This document shows, in pieces, positions 15,263 through 22,231 of a stretch of DNA of 24,248 nt. The DNA comes from a virus, in IMG/VR virus record IMGVR_UViG_3300009152_000202, positions 1-24,248 of that record; one strand, given 5' to 3'. Numbering within the stretch: the stretch's first letter is position 1; each line of letters opens with the position of its first letter. The notes under the pieces were generated by a model. It saw only the letters and a program-made list of their open reading frames with translations, did not search any database and was not told the origin of the DNA. A program made the position numbers and the translations under genes.

Positions 15263-16291
15263 TTATTTAATACCTGCTAAACGACGCATTCTTTCCACTT
15301 GTGGAGTTGCTGTATCGTTTTGCTTTGTTTGAACTACAGTTGAAGAAGATCTACTTATTGCTTCGCTAAGTGATTTTGGAGCATTAACTTTGTTATTGCC
15401 CTGCACGGTGCTTTGAAGTGTTTCGTAAATTGTCTTTGCTTCATCTGCTGATTTTGCGTTTGATAGTGCTTCGACAATTTTATCTTTTTGTCGCTCATTC
15501 AAGGAGTTACTATTTAATACGCGGTTTGTGAAAAGAAGTTTAGCATTTGATAAACTCAAACGATCAAACCTCTCTTTAAGTTGTGATATTTTGCTCTCGT
15601 AATTTTCTACTTTATTTGCGAGTGCTTCAGTAATCTTTTCAAGTTTTTTATATTCAACTTGTAAATTTTTATTTTGTCTTGTAAGCTTTTTGTTTTCTTC
15701 AACCTTAACTTCAACTTCTTCTTCTGCTTCAAGTTGAACTCTTTTGGCTGCTGCAATATCTTTTACATATTCTATTTCAAGTGTGTTTGCTGGATATTCA
15801 ATATTACCATATGGAACTACTCTTGCATCTACTGTAAGTTTTTCATAGAGATCCAAAAGTTCTCCTTTATCAATCTCATATTCTTCGCCTTCTTGAAGTT
15901 GTGCTGCTTGTGATTGAAGAAAGTCGTCACGGGACATAGCAGAACCATTATTACCAGAAAGATCAATTCCAGTATCTTTTGCCATTCCATCAATATCGCC
16001 AAGTGTTAAATCAATTGTAATTTGTTCCCCATCTTCTGGGCAAGGACACATCTTTTGTCCGTCTTTAAAAGCTTGTTCTGTTTGATCTCCAACACTTCCA
16101 CCATTAATACCAGAGGTTGAACCCTCCGATGCTGCTGGTGAATTAAAGCCTTCGTCTTGTTCTAATAAGGTTTTTATTGCGTCTTTCACTTCAGTTGAAT
16201 ATCTTTCTAATACTTGTGCTTCTGCATTCTTAAGTGCAGCTTCTTTTAATGCTGTAGCATCTATAATTGCTTGTTCTAACAAAGAAGACAT
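15263..16291 (-). CDS. 22: Prohead core scaffolding protein (gp22-like)
   Basis: About 342 residues from the ATG at 16291, chosen because GGAG lies nine bases upstream; a TTG at 16306 in the same frame overlaps that GGAG. The protein is strongly acidic and helical with a long K/E/L coiled coil at about 190-255, a short C-P-C-P-E motif near residue 82, and a C-terminus ending VERMRRLAGIK, an ending I associate with scaffold proteins of marine T4-like phages. Several L-x-E sites could be cut by the prohead protease during maturation. It directly precedes the capsid gene, the T4 22-23 arrangement. gp22 family members diverge strongly, so position carries much of the assignment. Confidence 0.82.
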   Translation of the reverse strand: MSSLLEQAIIDATALKEAALKNAEAQVLERYSTEVKDAIKTLLEQDEGFNSPAASEGSTSGINGGSVGDQTEQAFKDGQKMCPCPEDGEQITIDLTLGDIDGMAKDTGIDLSGNNGSAMSRDDFLQSQAAQLQEGEEYEIDKGELLDLYEKLTVDARVVPYGNIEYPANTLEIEYVKDIAAAKRVQLEAEEEVEVKVEENKKLTRQNKNLQVEYKKLEKITEALANKVENYESKISQLKERFDRLSLSNAKLLFTNRVLNSNSLNERQKDKIVEALSNAKSADEAKTIYETLQSTVQGNNKVNAPKSLSEAISRSSSTVVQTKQNDTATPQVERMRRLAGIK

Positions 16292-16322
16292 TAAGGAGTT
16301 CTCCAATATATATAATCAAAAA

Positions 16323-16330
16323 TAAATAGT
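16323..16330 (-). promoter_or_regulatory. Candidate late promoter octamer ACTATTTA
   Basis: Transcript-strand ACTATTTA 31 bases upstream of the scaffold ATG. It could drive the scaffold-capsid pair, since no other copy lies between those two genes. A seventh exact copy at 16457-16464 lies inside the small gene upstream and may be chance. Confidence 0.55.
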
Positions 16331-16350
16331 GTCTAAGTTTAGAAAAACCC

Positions 16351-16366
16351 TAATTTAATTAAATTA
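16351..16366. other. 16-bp AT-only perfect palindrome
   Basis: TAATTTAATTAAATTA, a perfect palindrome covering the stop codon of the 64-residue gene. On the transcript strand it is followed by GGGTTTTTC. It is too AT-rich to be a convincing terminator, but its position at the end of a gene is like the other hairpins. Confidence 0.4.
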
Positions 16367-16558
16367 CTCACCTATTATCTCTTCAAAAGTTTGAGAAACA
16401 ACAAAAGGATATATTGTTTCTTCTGTTATACTACCCTGCATAGAAGGAGGGATGATTAAATAGTATCCAGAACAGCCTTCTTGCTCTGCTATTGTTTTTG
16501 CTTCTTCGTGTGTTAAGTTAGGTGCTAATAGAGTTTTAATAGTTGTTTCAACTTTCAT
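16364..16558 (-). CDS. Small protein of unknown function
   Basis: A 64-residue acidic soluble protein that I do not recognise. It has a helix with THEEAKTIAEQEGCSGYYLI near residues 16-35 and a C-terminal acidic helix ending FEEIIGE. ATG start with AGGAA about nine bases upstream. It lies between the glycine-rich adhesin and the scaffold gene and has no visible promoter of its own, so it is probably transcribed with the adhesin. It could be an adhesin chaperone or a small virion protein; no sequence evidence decides. Confidence 0.7.
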   Translation of the reverse strand: MKVETTIKTLLAPNLTHEEAKTIAEQEGCSGYYLIIPPSMQGSITEETIYPFVVSQTFEEIIGE

Positions 16559-16579
16559 TTTTATAATTCCTGTATAATA

Positions 16580-17818
16580 TTAAGATAATACAATAATACA
16601 AAGAGAACCAGCATTACCTGTAGTTCCATTTGTTTCAACCCCTGTTCCTGTATTAAAAGCAGAAGTTCCACCAACCCCACCATTAGCTTGAATGGTTCCT
16701 AATGATGCTAAAGCGGTCTTTGTGATAACACAAGTATTTCCGCCTCCACCACCTCCACCACCACAACATTCAGCAGTTCCAGTTGCTAAAATTCCATTAG
16801 CACCTTTTCCGCCATTAGCAGAAATTCTTCCTTGATTAACAATATTTTTAGCAGATATCCAAACTGCTCCACCACCACTTCCTCCACCACCAGAAGAAAA
16901 AATACCAGAGGTATAAGCAGTTATATTAATTGCGCCACCACCACCACCAGAGCCTCCATTAAATCCGTTAGCAGAATATCTTCCTGTTTGCCAAGCTCCA
17001 TTCCATTTTTGAGGAAGGACTGTTGCTGTGCCACCATTACCACCTGTATTTCCACGAAGGGTGACGTTTCCACCTTTTCCTCCTGTTGGTGATTGTCCAG
17101 AATTGTTTGGAGAAGCATTACTAATAGTATTACCGTTAGAGCCATTAGAAAAACCAGTAGCAGTTAAAGCAACTCCGTTGCCACCTTGAGAAGAATTTGC
17201 TATTAAGTAATTTCTACTCGCCAAAGCCAAACCAGCAGCTTGATTTGTAGCATTATTTCCATCATCATTTAAGGAAGCATCAGATCCAATAGTAAGTGTG
17301 TTGGATACAAAGACTTTATGACCGTTTGGCTTAAATGTTGCGCCTGTTGGAATTATAAGATTATTAAAATGCATTTCTCTTGCAGCGGTAAAAGTTCCAA
17401 CAACAGTTAAATCACCATCACTACCATCACCAAATTGTCCTCCAAAGAAATCGCTGGATATAGAAGCTGGTAATCCAACCCAATTAGAAGCTGTTATTGT
17501 TGTTAAGGAAATGCTTTCTGCTAAATTTAATGTTACTGCTCCGCTTGCTCCTCCACCAGTTAAATTAGTGCCAGCAGTTACGGAAGTTATATCTCCACTT
17601 CCTCCAACACCTCCACCAGAAATATTAGCCAAAGAAGAACCATCACCAGCAAAATAAGAAGCACTAAACTGATTTGAAGTTATTGATGCTACTATTGTTC
17701 CACTTACAATAAAATTAATTCGATCATCACCAAAATCAATTTTAGTATTTCTTTGTGGATCTTCGGCTGATACTAAATCGCCAATAACTTGTGAACCTAT
17801 ATTAAATTTGAATGCCAT
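16580..17818 (-). CDS. Glycine-rich fibre/adhesin, putative receptor-binding tip
   Basis: A 412-residue protein from the ATG at 17818; the frame continues upstream into the terminator hairpin and that part is rejected. Residues 1-60 resemble the start of the neighbouring fibre (MAFKFNIG against MAYKFQLG). Residues 60-130 are a G/S/T fibre linker. Residues 135-190 form beta strands including HFNNLIIPTGATFKPNGHKV. From about 205 to 405 there are repeated glycine runs of up to eight, alternating with short beta strands (AINIT, AVWISAKNIVNQGRISANGG, GTIQANGGVGG). This pattern recalls glycine-rich adhesin tips such as gp38 of S16-like phages, where loops between polyglycine strands bind the receptor. 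An adjacent Cys-Cys pair sits at 351-352. No Shine-Dalgarno motif is visible; the promoter octamer ends five bases before ATG. Confidence 0.75.
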   Translation of the reverse strand: MAFKFNIGSQVIGDLVSAEDPQRNTKIDFGDDRINFIVSGTIVASITSNQFSASYFAGDGSSLANISGGGVGGSGDITSVTAGTNLTGGGASGAVTLNLAESISLTTITASNWVGLPASISSDFFGGQFGDGSDGDLTVVGTFTAAREMHFNNLIIPTGATFKPNGHKVFVSNTLTIGSDASLNDDGNNATNQAAGLALASRNYLIANSSQGGNGVALTATGFSNGSNGNTISNASPNNSGQSPTGGKGGNVTLRGNTGGNGGTATVLPQKWNGAWQTGRYSANGFNGGSGGGGGAINITAYTSGIFSSGGGGSGGGAVWISAKNIVNQGRISANGGKGANGILATGTAECCGGGGGGGGNTCVITKTALASLGTIQANGGVGGTSAFNTGTGVETNGTTGNAGSLCIIVLS

Positions 17819-17823
17819 AAAAA

Positions 17824-17831
17824 TAAATAGT
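17824..17831 (-). promoter_or_regulatory. Candidate late promoter octamer ACTATTTA, five bases from the start codon
   Basis: Transcript-strand ACTATTTATTTTTATG. If the octamer acts as a -10 type element, transcription would begin at or beside the ATG, giving a leaderless message. Confidence 0.5.
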
Positions 17832-17841
17832 AGTAAACAAA

Positions 17842-17877
17842 TAAAAAGGGTGGCACCCCCCGAAGAAGATGCCACCA
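17842..17877 (-). terminator. Terminator after the 515-residue fibre gene
   Basis: Stem GGTGGCA / TGCCACC around a 14-base loop, with CCTTTTTATTTG following on the transcript strand. Clear intrinsic terminator placed directly ahead of the next promoter octamer. Confidence 0.9.
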
Positions 17878-17917
17878 CATTTTGTTTAAGACTAAACCAA
17901 ATACAAAAGTATAAGGA

Positions 17918-19465
17918 TTAGAATACCATCCAACCTTCTGTTGAACCACCGTATACTAATGAAACGGCTGCACCGAATGATTCAAGAGTGATTTGTGCAT
18001 TAACTACACCTTCAATCTTTCCTCCTTCGTATGGCTTGATTGCAATAACTGGGTTTGAGGCATCAGCAACAACACATTTAATTCTGTGCTCTTGACCAAC
18101 TGCTGGTGAAGCTGGAAGAGTAAGAACTTGTGAAGCAGCGTTAGCTCTTGTTACGTTAGCAGAAATATCTGCTGTTGCAGTAGATATTGTTGCTATACCA
18201 AGTATTGACGCACCTACGAAGTTACCATAGAATGTTCCAGCCTTCATCGAAGGAGCAACTAATGGAAGTGATGAAGAAAGAGCATTTCCAACATCAGCAA
18301 CAGCAAGAGCAGTCTTCAATGAAGCATAGCCACCAAGTTCAATACCTTGATCAGCAGCAAAAACAGCAGAACCAGAAGCAATCTTAACAAGTGCATCAGC
18401 AACATCAAGATTTGTGGTATTGATGTAAGTTGTTGTACCAGTTACAGTTAAACCACCGCTGATTGTTACATCACCAGAGAAAGTTCTTGAACCAGCGATT
18501 GTGCTCTTAAGAGCAACAGCATCACCAGTAACTTCAAGTGCGTCACCGTTAACTGCTACGTCAAGAGTTATTGTTGAACCAAGTGCTACTGTTCCACCAC
18601 CTGTAAGGGCTCCACCAGCAGTTACTGTTACTGAAGAATTTACAAGTTTAGCGTTTTCAATTGCTAAAAGTTTATCATTAGCAATTGAGCCAGACAACAT
18701 AGAATTTGTGATACCAAGAGCTTTAACTCTTAATTTATCATCAAAAACCTCAACAGATGAAGCATCTACTCTAACGTTAAGAACACCACTAGCTAATTCA
18801 AGTGCTTCACCAGCTATTGATGAAGAAACAGCAAATTCGCCTACTGACTTGTTATATGAAAGACCGCTTGATGCTGCAACTCCTACTGCGTTTCTTACGG
18901 AACCAGTGAAATTTGCACCAAGAACACCAACAACGCCAGAACCACTATCATAACTAACGAAGTCAGAACCACCAAAGTGTTTTCTTGCTTCAGCAGCAGA
19001 TGGGCCTGTGTAAGTGAATACACCAGCAGCGTAGCTGAATGATCCATCACCACCAGCGTCAACGGCTGAGAAGTGTGCTCTTGCTTCAGTAGCTGATGGA
19101 CCTGTGTAGCTGATAACACCAGTTGTGTTATCATATGAGAGTGAGCCATCACCACCAGCATCAGTTACAGATACTGCGGTTCTTGCTCTTGAATCTAAGT
19201 AGTATTTGTTGGTTGAACCTTCAGTTACTGCATCAGTTCCAAATGAGCCAGATTCGCCAAGTGCTACTGTTACACCGTTAAACTTTACTGTGTTGTTAAC
19301 AAGTTTATCGTTTGTTATACCACCAGAAAGTTCGGCATTGTTAATTACGCCAGCGTCAAGATCTACATCACCATTAACGATAAGACCGCCTTGTGAAGTA
19401 ATTGCTTGTGCTGTTTCGATTGAACCAGAAAGTTTTGCTTTACCTAATTGAAATTTATAAGCCAT
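17918..19465 (-). CDS. Long repeat-containing tail fibre protein
   Basis: A 515-residue protein starting at ATG 19465, with TGGAG ten bases upstream; an earlier in-frame ATG lies in the terminator and is rejected. Residues 1-60 begin MAYKFQLGKAKLSGS and contain an AELSGGITNDKLVNN motif that recurs as SGSIANDKLLAIENAKLVNS near 258-277. Residues 97-165 are repeats with DAGGDGS-SY and YTGPSA-EAR. A T-G-T-T-T-Y-I-N-T-T motif near 342-351 is common in T4-like fibres of marine phages. The last 80 residues form the C-terminal domain shared with three other proteins here. The sequence is low-complexity G/S/A/V with almost no cysteine, typical of trimeric beta-structured fibres. It is probably a side-tail or long tail fibre. 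Confidence 0.85.
   Translation of the reverse strand: MAYKFQLGKAKLSGSIETAQAITSQGGLIVNGDVDLDAGVINNAELSGGITNDKLVNNTVKFNGVTVALGESGSFGTDAVTEGSTNKYYLDSRARTAVSVTDAGGDGSLSYDNTTGVISYTGPSATEARAHFSAVDAGGDGSFSYAAGVFTYTGPSAAEARKHFGGSDFVSYDSGSGVVGVLGANFTGSVRNAVGVAASSGLSYNKSVGEFAVSSSIAGEALELASGVLNVRVDASSVEVFDDKLRVKALGITNSMLSGSIANDKLLAIENAKLVNSSVTVTAGGALTGGGTVALGSTITLDVAVNGDALEVTGDAVALKSTIAGSRTFSGDVTISGGLTVTGTTTYINTTNLDVADALVKIASGSAVFAADQGIELGGYASLKTALAVADVGNALSSSLPLVAPSMKAGTFYGNFVGASILGIATISTATADISANVTRANAASQVLTLPASPAVGQEHRIKCVVADASNPVIAIKPYEGGKIEGVVNAQITLESFGAAVSLVYGGSTEGWMVF
18955..19190. repeat. Tandem ~96-bp repeats in the fibre gene
   Basis: Two clear copies with a 96-base period (32 residues; compare GCTTCAGCAGCAGATGGGCC at 18987 with the related sequence at 19083) and a partial third. 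Each encodes VDAGGDGS-SY...YTGPSA-EAR. The copies have diverged at DNA level, so the repeat is not freshly duplicated. Confidence 0.85.
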
Positions 19466-19488
19466 ATTTTTTATTCTCCAAATAAAAA

Positions 19489-19532
19489 ACGACACATAGT
19501 TTAAAAGTCGAAACGATTAGACTATGTGTCGT
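19489..19532 (-). terminator. Terminator after the 136-residue tip gene
   Basis: A 12-bp perfect stem (ACGACACATAGT / ACTATGTGTCGT) with a 20-base loop that can form a small inner stem, followed on the transcript strand by the T-tract TTTTTTATTT. It sits about 24 bases before the next start codon, with the GGAG of that gene directly after the T-tract. No exact promoter octamer is visible after it, so either read-through or another promoter type must serve the fibre gene. Confidence 0.9.
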
Positions 19533-19587
19533 AAAAGTAATTAGTAAATTTATTTCTCAAAAGCACTTGACAGATTAAAAAAGTTTG

Positions 19588-19998
19588 TTAGTAGATAAAC
19601 CATTTATTAGATCCATCAGTATAAATATTTAATGAAGCATAAGGAGATTCAATTATTATTGAGGTTTCACCATCAATAGTATTTCCACTTATAGCATTTA
19701 AAATTATATTATTTGTTTCTGCTCCACCTGTTTCATCTTTAATAACGTAAGATCTACCAGATATAGAACCAGAAGCATTTGGTAATGATAAGGTGATTGA
19801 GCTTGTTGCTGCTAAAGTATTAACACCAACAAAATAATGAGAATAATTTAATTGATAAGAAGAAGATATAGAAACTCTATTTAAGATTGTTGATTGAGCA
19901 GATATAACCGAAGCAGTAAGTAATCCAGTAGATACTTGATTTGTTATTGTTTCTGTTCCTAAAGTTAAGGCTCTTGCTTTGCTATATTTATAAGACAT
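19588..19998 (-). CDS. Small fibre-tip-like virion protein
   Basis: A 136-residue protein from the ATG at 19998, which overlaps the preceding stop as TAATG; this fits translational coupling better than the in-frame ATG 15 bases upstream. It starts MSYKYSKARALTLG, has a short S/T-rich stretch, and from about residue 53 consists of the shared C-terminal domain: YFVGVNT, SITLSLPNASG, YVIKDETGGAETNNIIL, GNTIDGE, and the terminal GSNKWFIY. It is essentially a free-standing copy of the domain found fused to the three other proteins. It could be a fibre tip, a fibre-attachment protein or a decoy copy. Confidence 0.75.
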   Translation of the reverse strand: MSYKYSKARALTLGTETITNQVSTGLLTASVISAQSTILNRVSISSSYQLNYSHYFVGVNTLAATSSITLSLPNASGSISGRSYVIKDETGGAETNNIILNAISGNTIDGETSIIIESPYASLNIYTDGSNKWFIY

Positions 19999-21044
19999 TA
20001 GAATACGAACCATCCTGTTGTATCTTTGTAAGCAGATATAGAAGCAAAGTCTATATCTAATTTTGTAAATGGATCTAAATCTATCAACTGACCAGAAGAA
20101 GCTGATATTGTAATCGTATTAGTTGCTCCAACGCCAGCAACATCTTTAATTACTAAAACTTTTCCATTGTTTGTTGAAGCCAATGTAGGAAGAGTAATAA
20201 CAATACCAGAGTAATTTGTATCTACGCCAATAAAATAATCATCACTTACTACTGTATAACTTGATGTTATTGTTCTCGTATTAAAAGATATATTAGAACT
20301 TGAAAGTGCGAGAGTATTACCATTTAATAATAAACTTCCACTAATATAAACAGAACCAGTTATTATTACACTATCATTTGCTCCGTTACCTAAATAAGAA
20401 TTTCCTCCAACAGTTAGATCATTTACAACTGTTAGATTATTAAATGAATAGTTGTTTGAGTAATTACCTTGTGCTGAAGAACCAGTTGAAGTTGAAGTTG
20501 TAACTCTTGTTGTTGGAACAGTATTAGCAATAAATTGTGGATTAAATAATCCTTCTCTTGCTCTTATACCTTTTGCTACAATTTCAAATTTATTTTCTAT
20601 CTGCCCGAATAATTGTTTTGGTTCATCAAGTTTAACAATTTCATAATATCTATCACCATATAAAACAAAATCACCTTCACGAACAAAAACATCTTGATCT
20701 TCTGTTAGACGTTTTTTGTGAAAGTGAATTTCTATTGATGTTGCTTTATCAATACCAATATTTTGTGTGAAGGATTGTGTTTGACCTTCCCATTTAACCA
20801 AAGCATAAACTCTTATTGGAGGAAGATAAGTTTTTTCTATTGCTTCCCCATAAAGAGGATGAAAGTTGGAACGATCTATATCTATTGAAAAATAAGCAAT
20901 CTGCTGACCAATAACTCTTTCAATAAGTTCGTCATTAACTTGCTTAACAAGGTTACGCTCCTTCTCCCCTGTAAATAAGGGAGGAGGAGGTTGAGCGGGC
21001 TGCGTCCAAGCAGTTTCTTCTTTTTTCTTTTTAGGTCTTGCCAT
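19998..21044 (-). CDS. Neck protein (gp14-like) with fibre-type C-terminal extension
   Basis: A 348-residue protein. Residues 28-165 follow the layout of T4 gp14: a helix KQVNDELIERVIGQQIAYF (T4 VYVETLVAEAIQMRGLDCYW), then an F-x-x-x-Y-G-E motif, a FTQNIGIDKATSIEIHF strand, and VREGDFVLYGDRYYEIVKLD then QLFGQ (T4 KVGDLIYIPMNNGLFEITWV then FYQLG). gp14 binds gp13 at the neck. Residues 175-260 are a T/S/N linker with a VTGSVYISGSLLLNG fibre motif, and 268-348 are the shared domain (YFIGVDT ... VLVIKDVAG ... GWFVF). T4 gp14 (256 residues) has no such extension. The N-terminus is K-rich then P-rich. No Shine-Dalgarno motif precedes the ATG. Confidence 0.6.
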   Translation of the reverse strand: MARPKKKKEETAWTQPAQPPPPLFTGEKERNLVKQVNDELIERVIGQQIAYFSIDIDRSNFHPLYGEAIEKTYLPPIRVYALVKWEGQTQSFTQNIGIDKATSIEIHFHKKRLTEDQDVFVREGDFVLYGDRYYEIVKLDEPKQLFGQIENKFEIVAKGIRAREGLFNPQFIANTVPTTRVTTSTSTGSSAQGNYSNNYSFNNLTVVNDLTVGGNSYLGNGANDSVIITGSVYISGSLLLNGNTLALSSSNISFNTRTITSSYTVVSDDYFIGVDTNYSGIVITLPTLASTNNGKVLVIKDVAGVGATNTITISASSGQLIDLDPFTKLDIDFASISAYKDTTGWFVF

Positions 21045-21050
21045 TAACTA

Positions 21051-21058
21051 TAAATAGG
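21051..21058 (-). promoter_or_regulatory. Variant of the promoter octamer (CCTATTTA)
   Basis: One mismatch from ACTATTTA, six bases before the gp14-like start codon, in the 14-base gap after the 62-residue gene. The gene lacks a ribosome binding site, as does the other gene with the motif this close. On the plus strand bases 21049-21056 read TATAAATA. Confidence 0.35.
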
Positions 21059-21247
21059 TTAGTCGGTTAATTTAACTCTACCTATTACATTATTACCAAC
21101 ATCTAATATCTCAATATAATCTTGTTGATGAAAAGAATATGATACTCCTATTAAAGAGAAATCTAATCTTGTTCCAAAGTAAGAAGGAAGGATAAAAGTA
21201 GCAGCGGTTGGATAATCAACAACTAATTGTAAAAATTGCTCGGTCAT
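21059..21247 (-). CDS. Small virion-cassette protein, unknown
   Basis: A 62-residue soluble protein beginning MTEQFLQLVVDYPTAATFIL and ending VGRVKLTD-like (VIGRVKLTD). The start is the ATG that overlaps the previous stop as TAATG; a longer in-frame start exists 30 bases upstream but would lie within the upstream gene. The alternating hydrophobic pattern in the second half (DYIEILDVGNNVIGRVKL) looks like a small beta barrel or sandwich. I do not recognise it. Tight coupling to the 327-residue gene suggests a partner or attachment protein. Confidence 0.65.
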   Translation of the reverse strand: MTEQFLQLVVDYPTAATFILPSYFGTRLDFSLIGVSYSFHQQDYIEILDVGNNVIGRVKLTD

Positions 21248-22230
21248 TATGTTGAACCTGTTGAAAATAGAACACAATCAGCAGCAGTAGATGTATTATT
21301 TCCTATGATATATCCGTTTACAGTAGCACCATTTGTTACGGTATTACCAATAATAGCATCTCTAAACATCCAAATTTCTCTTAATCTTCCAGCAAAATTA
21401 ACTGGAGCTACAGTAAATTTTGTTGTTATTGGAAGTTTTATTAATCTACCAGATCTTGAAGTTAGTTCTTCTATGGTTATAGTTCCTAATGATATATTTT
21501 TTGTAGTTGTTTTAATACTACCAGTAGCAGGAGTAAAAACTCCCATATGATTATTTCCTGCTGCTCCACCATGAGCAAACATATTGGTTGTTGTGCTTGC
21601 ATCATTATTCGCTATAGCCATAATACTTGTACCAGTACAAACTATACCATAAAGCCTATTATCTGTCTCGGAGTCGATTGATGTGTCTGTTGACTCTGGA
21701 TCAAGAATAGCACCAGCAATAGAACCATAAACGTTATTAGCAGTAGTGTTTTGTATAAATACTGCTATTGCTTCTTGTGACTCTAAACATCTTACAATTT
21801 GTGGAGTACCAGATGAAGTAACCCAAGTTTTCCAATAACCAAAGAAAGAACCAGAACTAAATGGAGCAAAACCATTCCAAGTTGTAAATGTAGAAGCGTT
21901 TTTAGCAACGCTTGTATAAAGTGTGGCAGGAGCGTATACTGTGTCTGGTGATGCAAGTTGTGGGGTTAAGGATAATCTTGACGAACCAGCTAAAATAACT
22001 CTTTGATTTAATGAACCAGTTGGAGCAATACCCCAAACTGCTTCAATTGTAGAACCAGAAAGTTCTTGTGCGAAAGTCCAAGCAGAAGCTGAACCTGTAA
22101 CTCTGGGGCTTCCATCTATATAAATGGAGGATGTAAAAGCATCATAAATACCTTTGATAACAGCATCAATTGTGCCAGATGTTAAGGTTACTAATGGTAA
22201 TGCTTTCCAATTTAATACTGGTAAACTCAT
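21247..22230 (-). CDS. Virion appendage protein, unknown family
   Basis: A 327-residue S/T/G/A-rich soluble protein, probably beta-structured. Features include SLPVLNWKALPLVTL at the N-terminus, SAWTFAQELSGSTIEAVWG near residues 48-66, a WNGFAPFSSGSFFGYWKTW aromatic patch near 118-136, an IMAIANN strand and a C-terminal NFAGRLREIWMFRDAIIG near 275-293. No signal peptide or transmembrane segment. It lies among fibre genes, starts one base after the stop of the 56-residue gene with GGGAG upstream, and overlaps the next start. A structural appendage or fibre-attachment role is inferred from context only. Confidence 0.75.
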   Translation of the reverse strand: MSLPVLNWKALPLVTLTSGTIDAVIKGIYDAFTSSIYIDGSPRVTGSASAWTFAQELSGSTIEAVWGIAPTGSLNQRVILAGSSRLSLTPQLASPDTVYAPATLYTSVAKNASTFTTWNGFAPFSSGSFFGYWKTWVTSSGTPQIVRCLESQEAIAVFIQNTTANNVYGSIAGAILDPESTDTSIDSETDNRLYGIVCTGTSIMAIANNDASTTTNMFAHGGAAGNNHMGVFTPATGSIKTTTKNISLGTITIEELTSRSGRLIKLPITTKFTVAPVNFAGRLREIWMFRDAIIGNTVTNGATVNGYIIGNNTSTAADCVLFSTGST

Positions 22231-22231
22231 G

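Noticed and set aside
16457-16464. Exact ACTATTTA octamer inside the 64-residue gene
   Set aside because: It is within a coding region 165 bases from the next start; chance occurrence is plausible in AT-rich DNA, and a better-placed copy exists at 16323.
17819-17878. N-terminal extension of the glycine-rich adhesin with a hydrophobic, signal-like stretch
   Set aside because: It is translated from the terminator hairpin and T-tract. The internal ATG starts MAFKFNIG, matching the start of the neighbouring fibre.
18187-18953. Plus-strand open frames opposite the 515-residue fibre
   Set aside because: Low-complexity translations mirroring the repetitive fibre codons; no ribosome binding site, and no plus-strand gene anywhere in the window.
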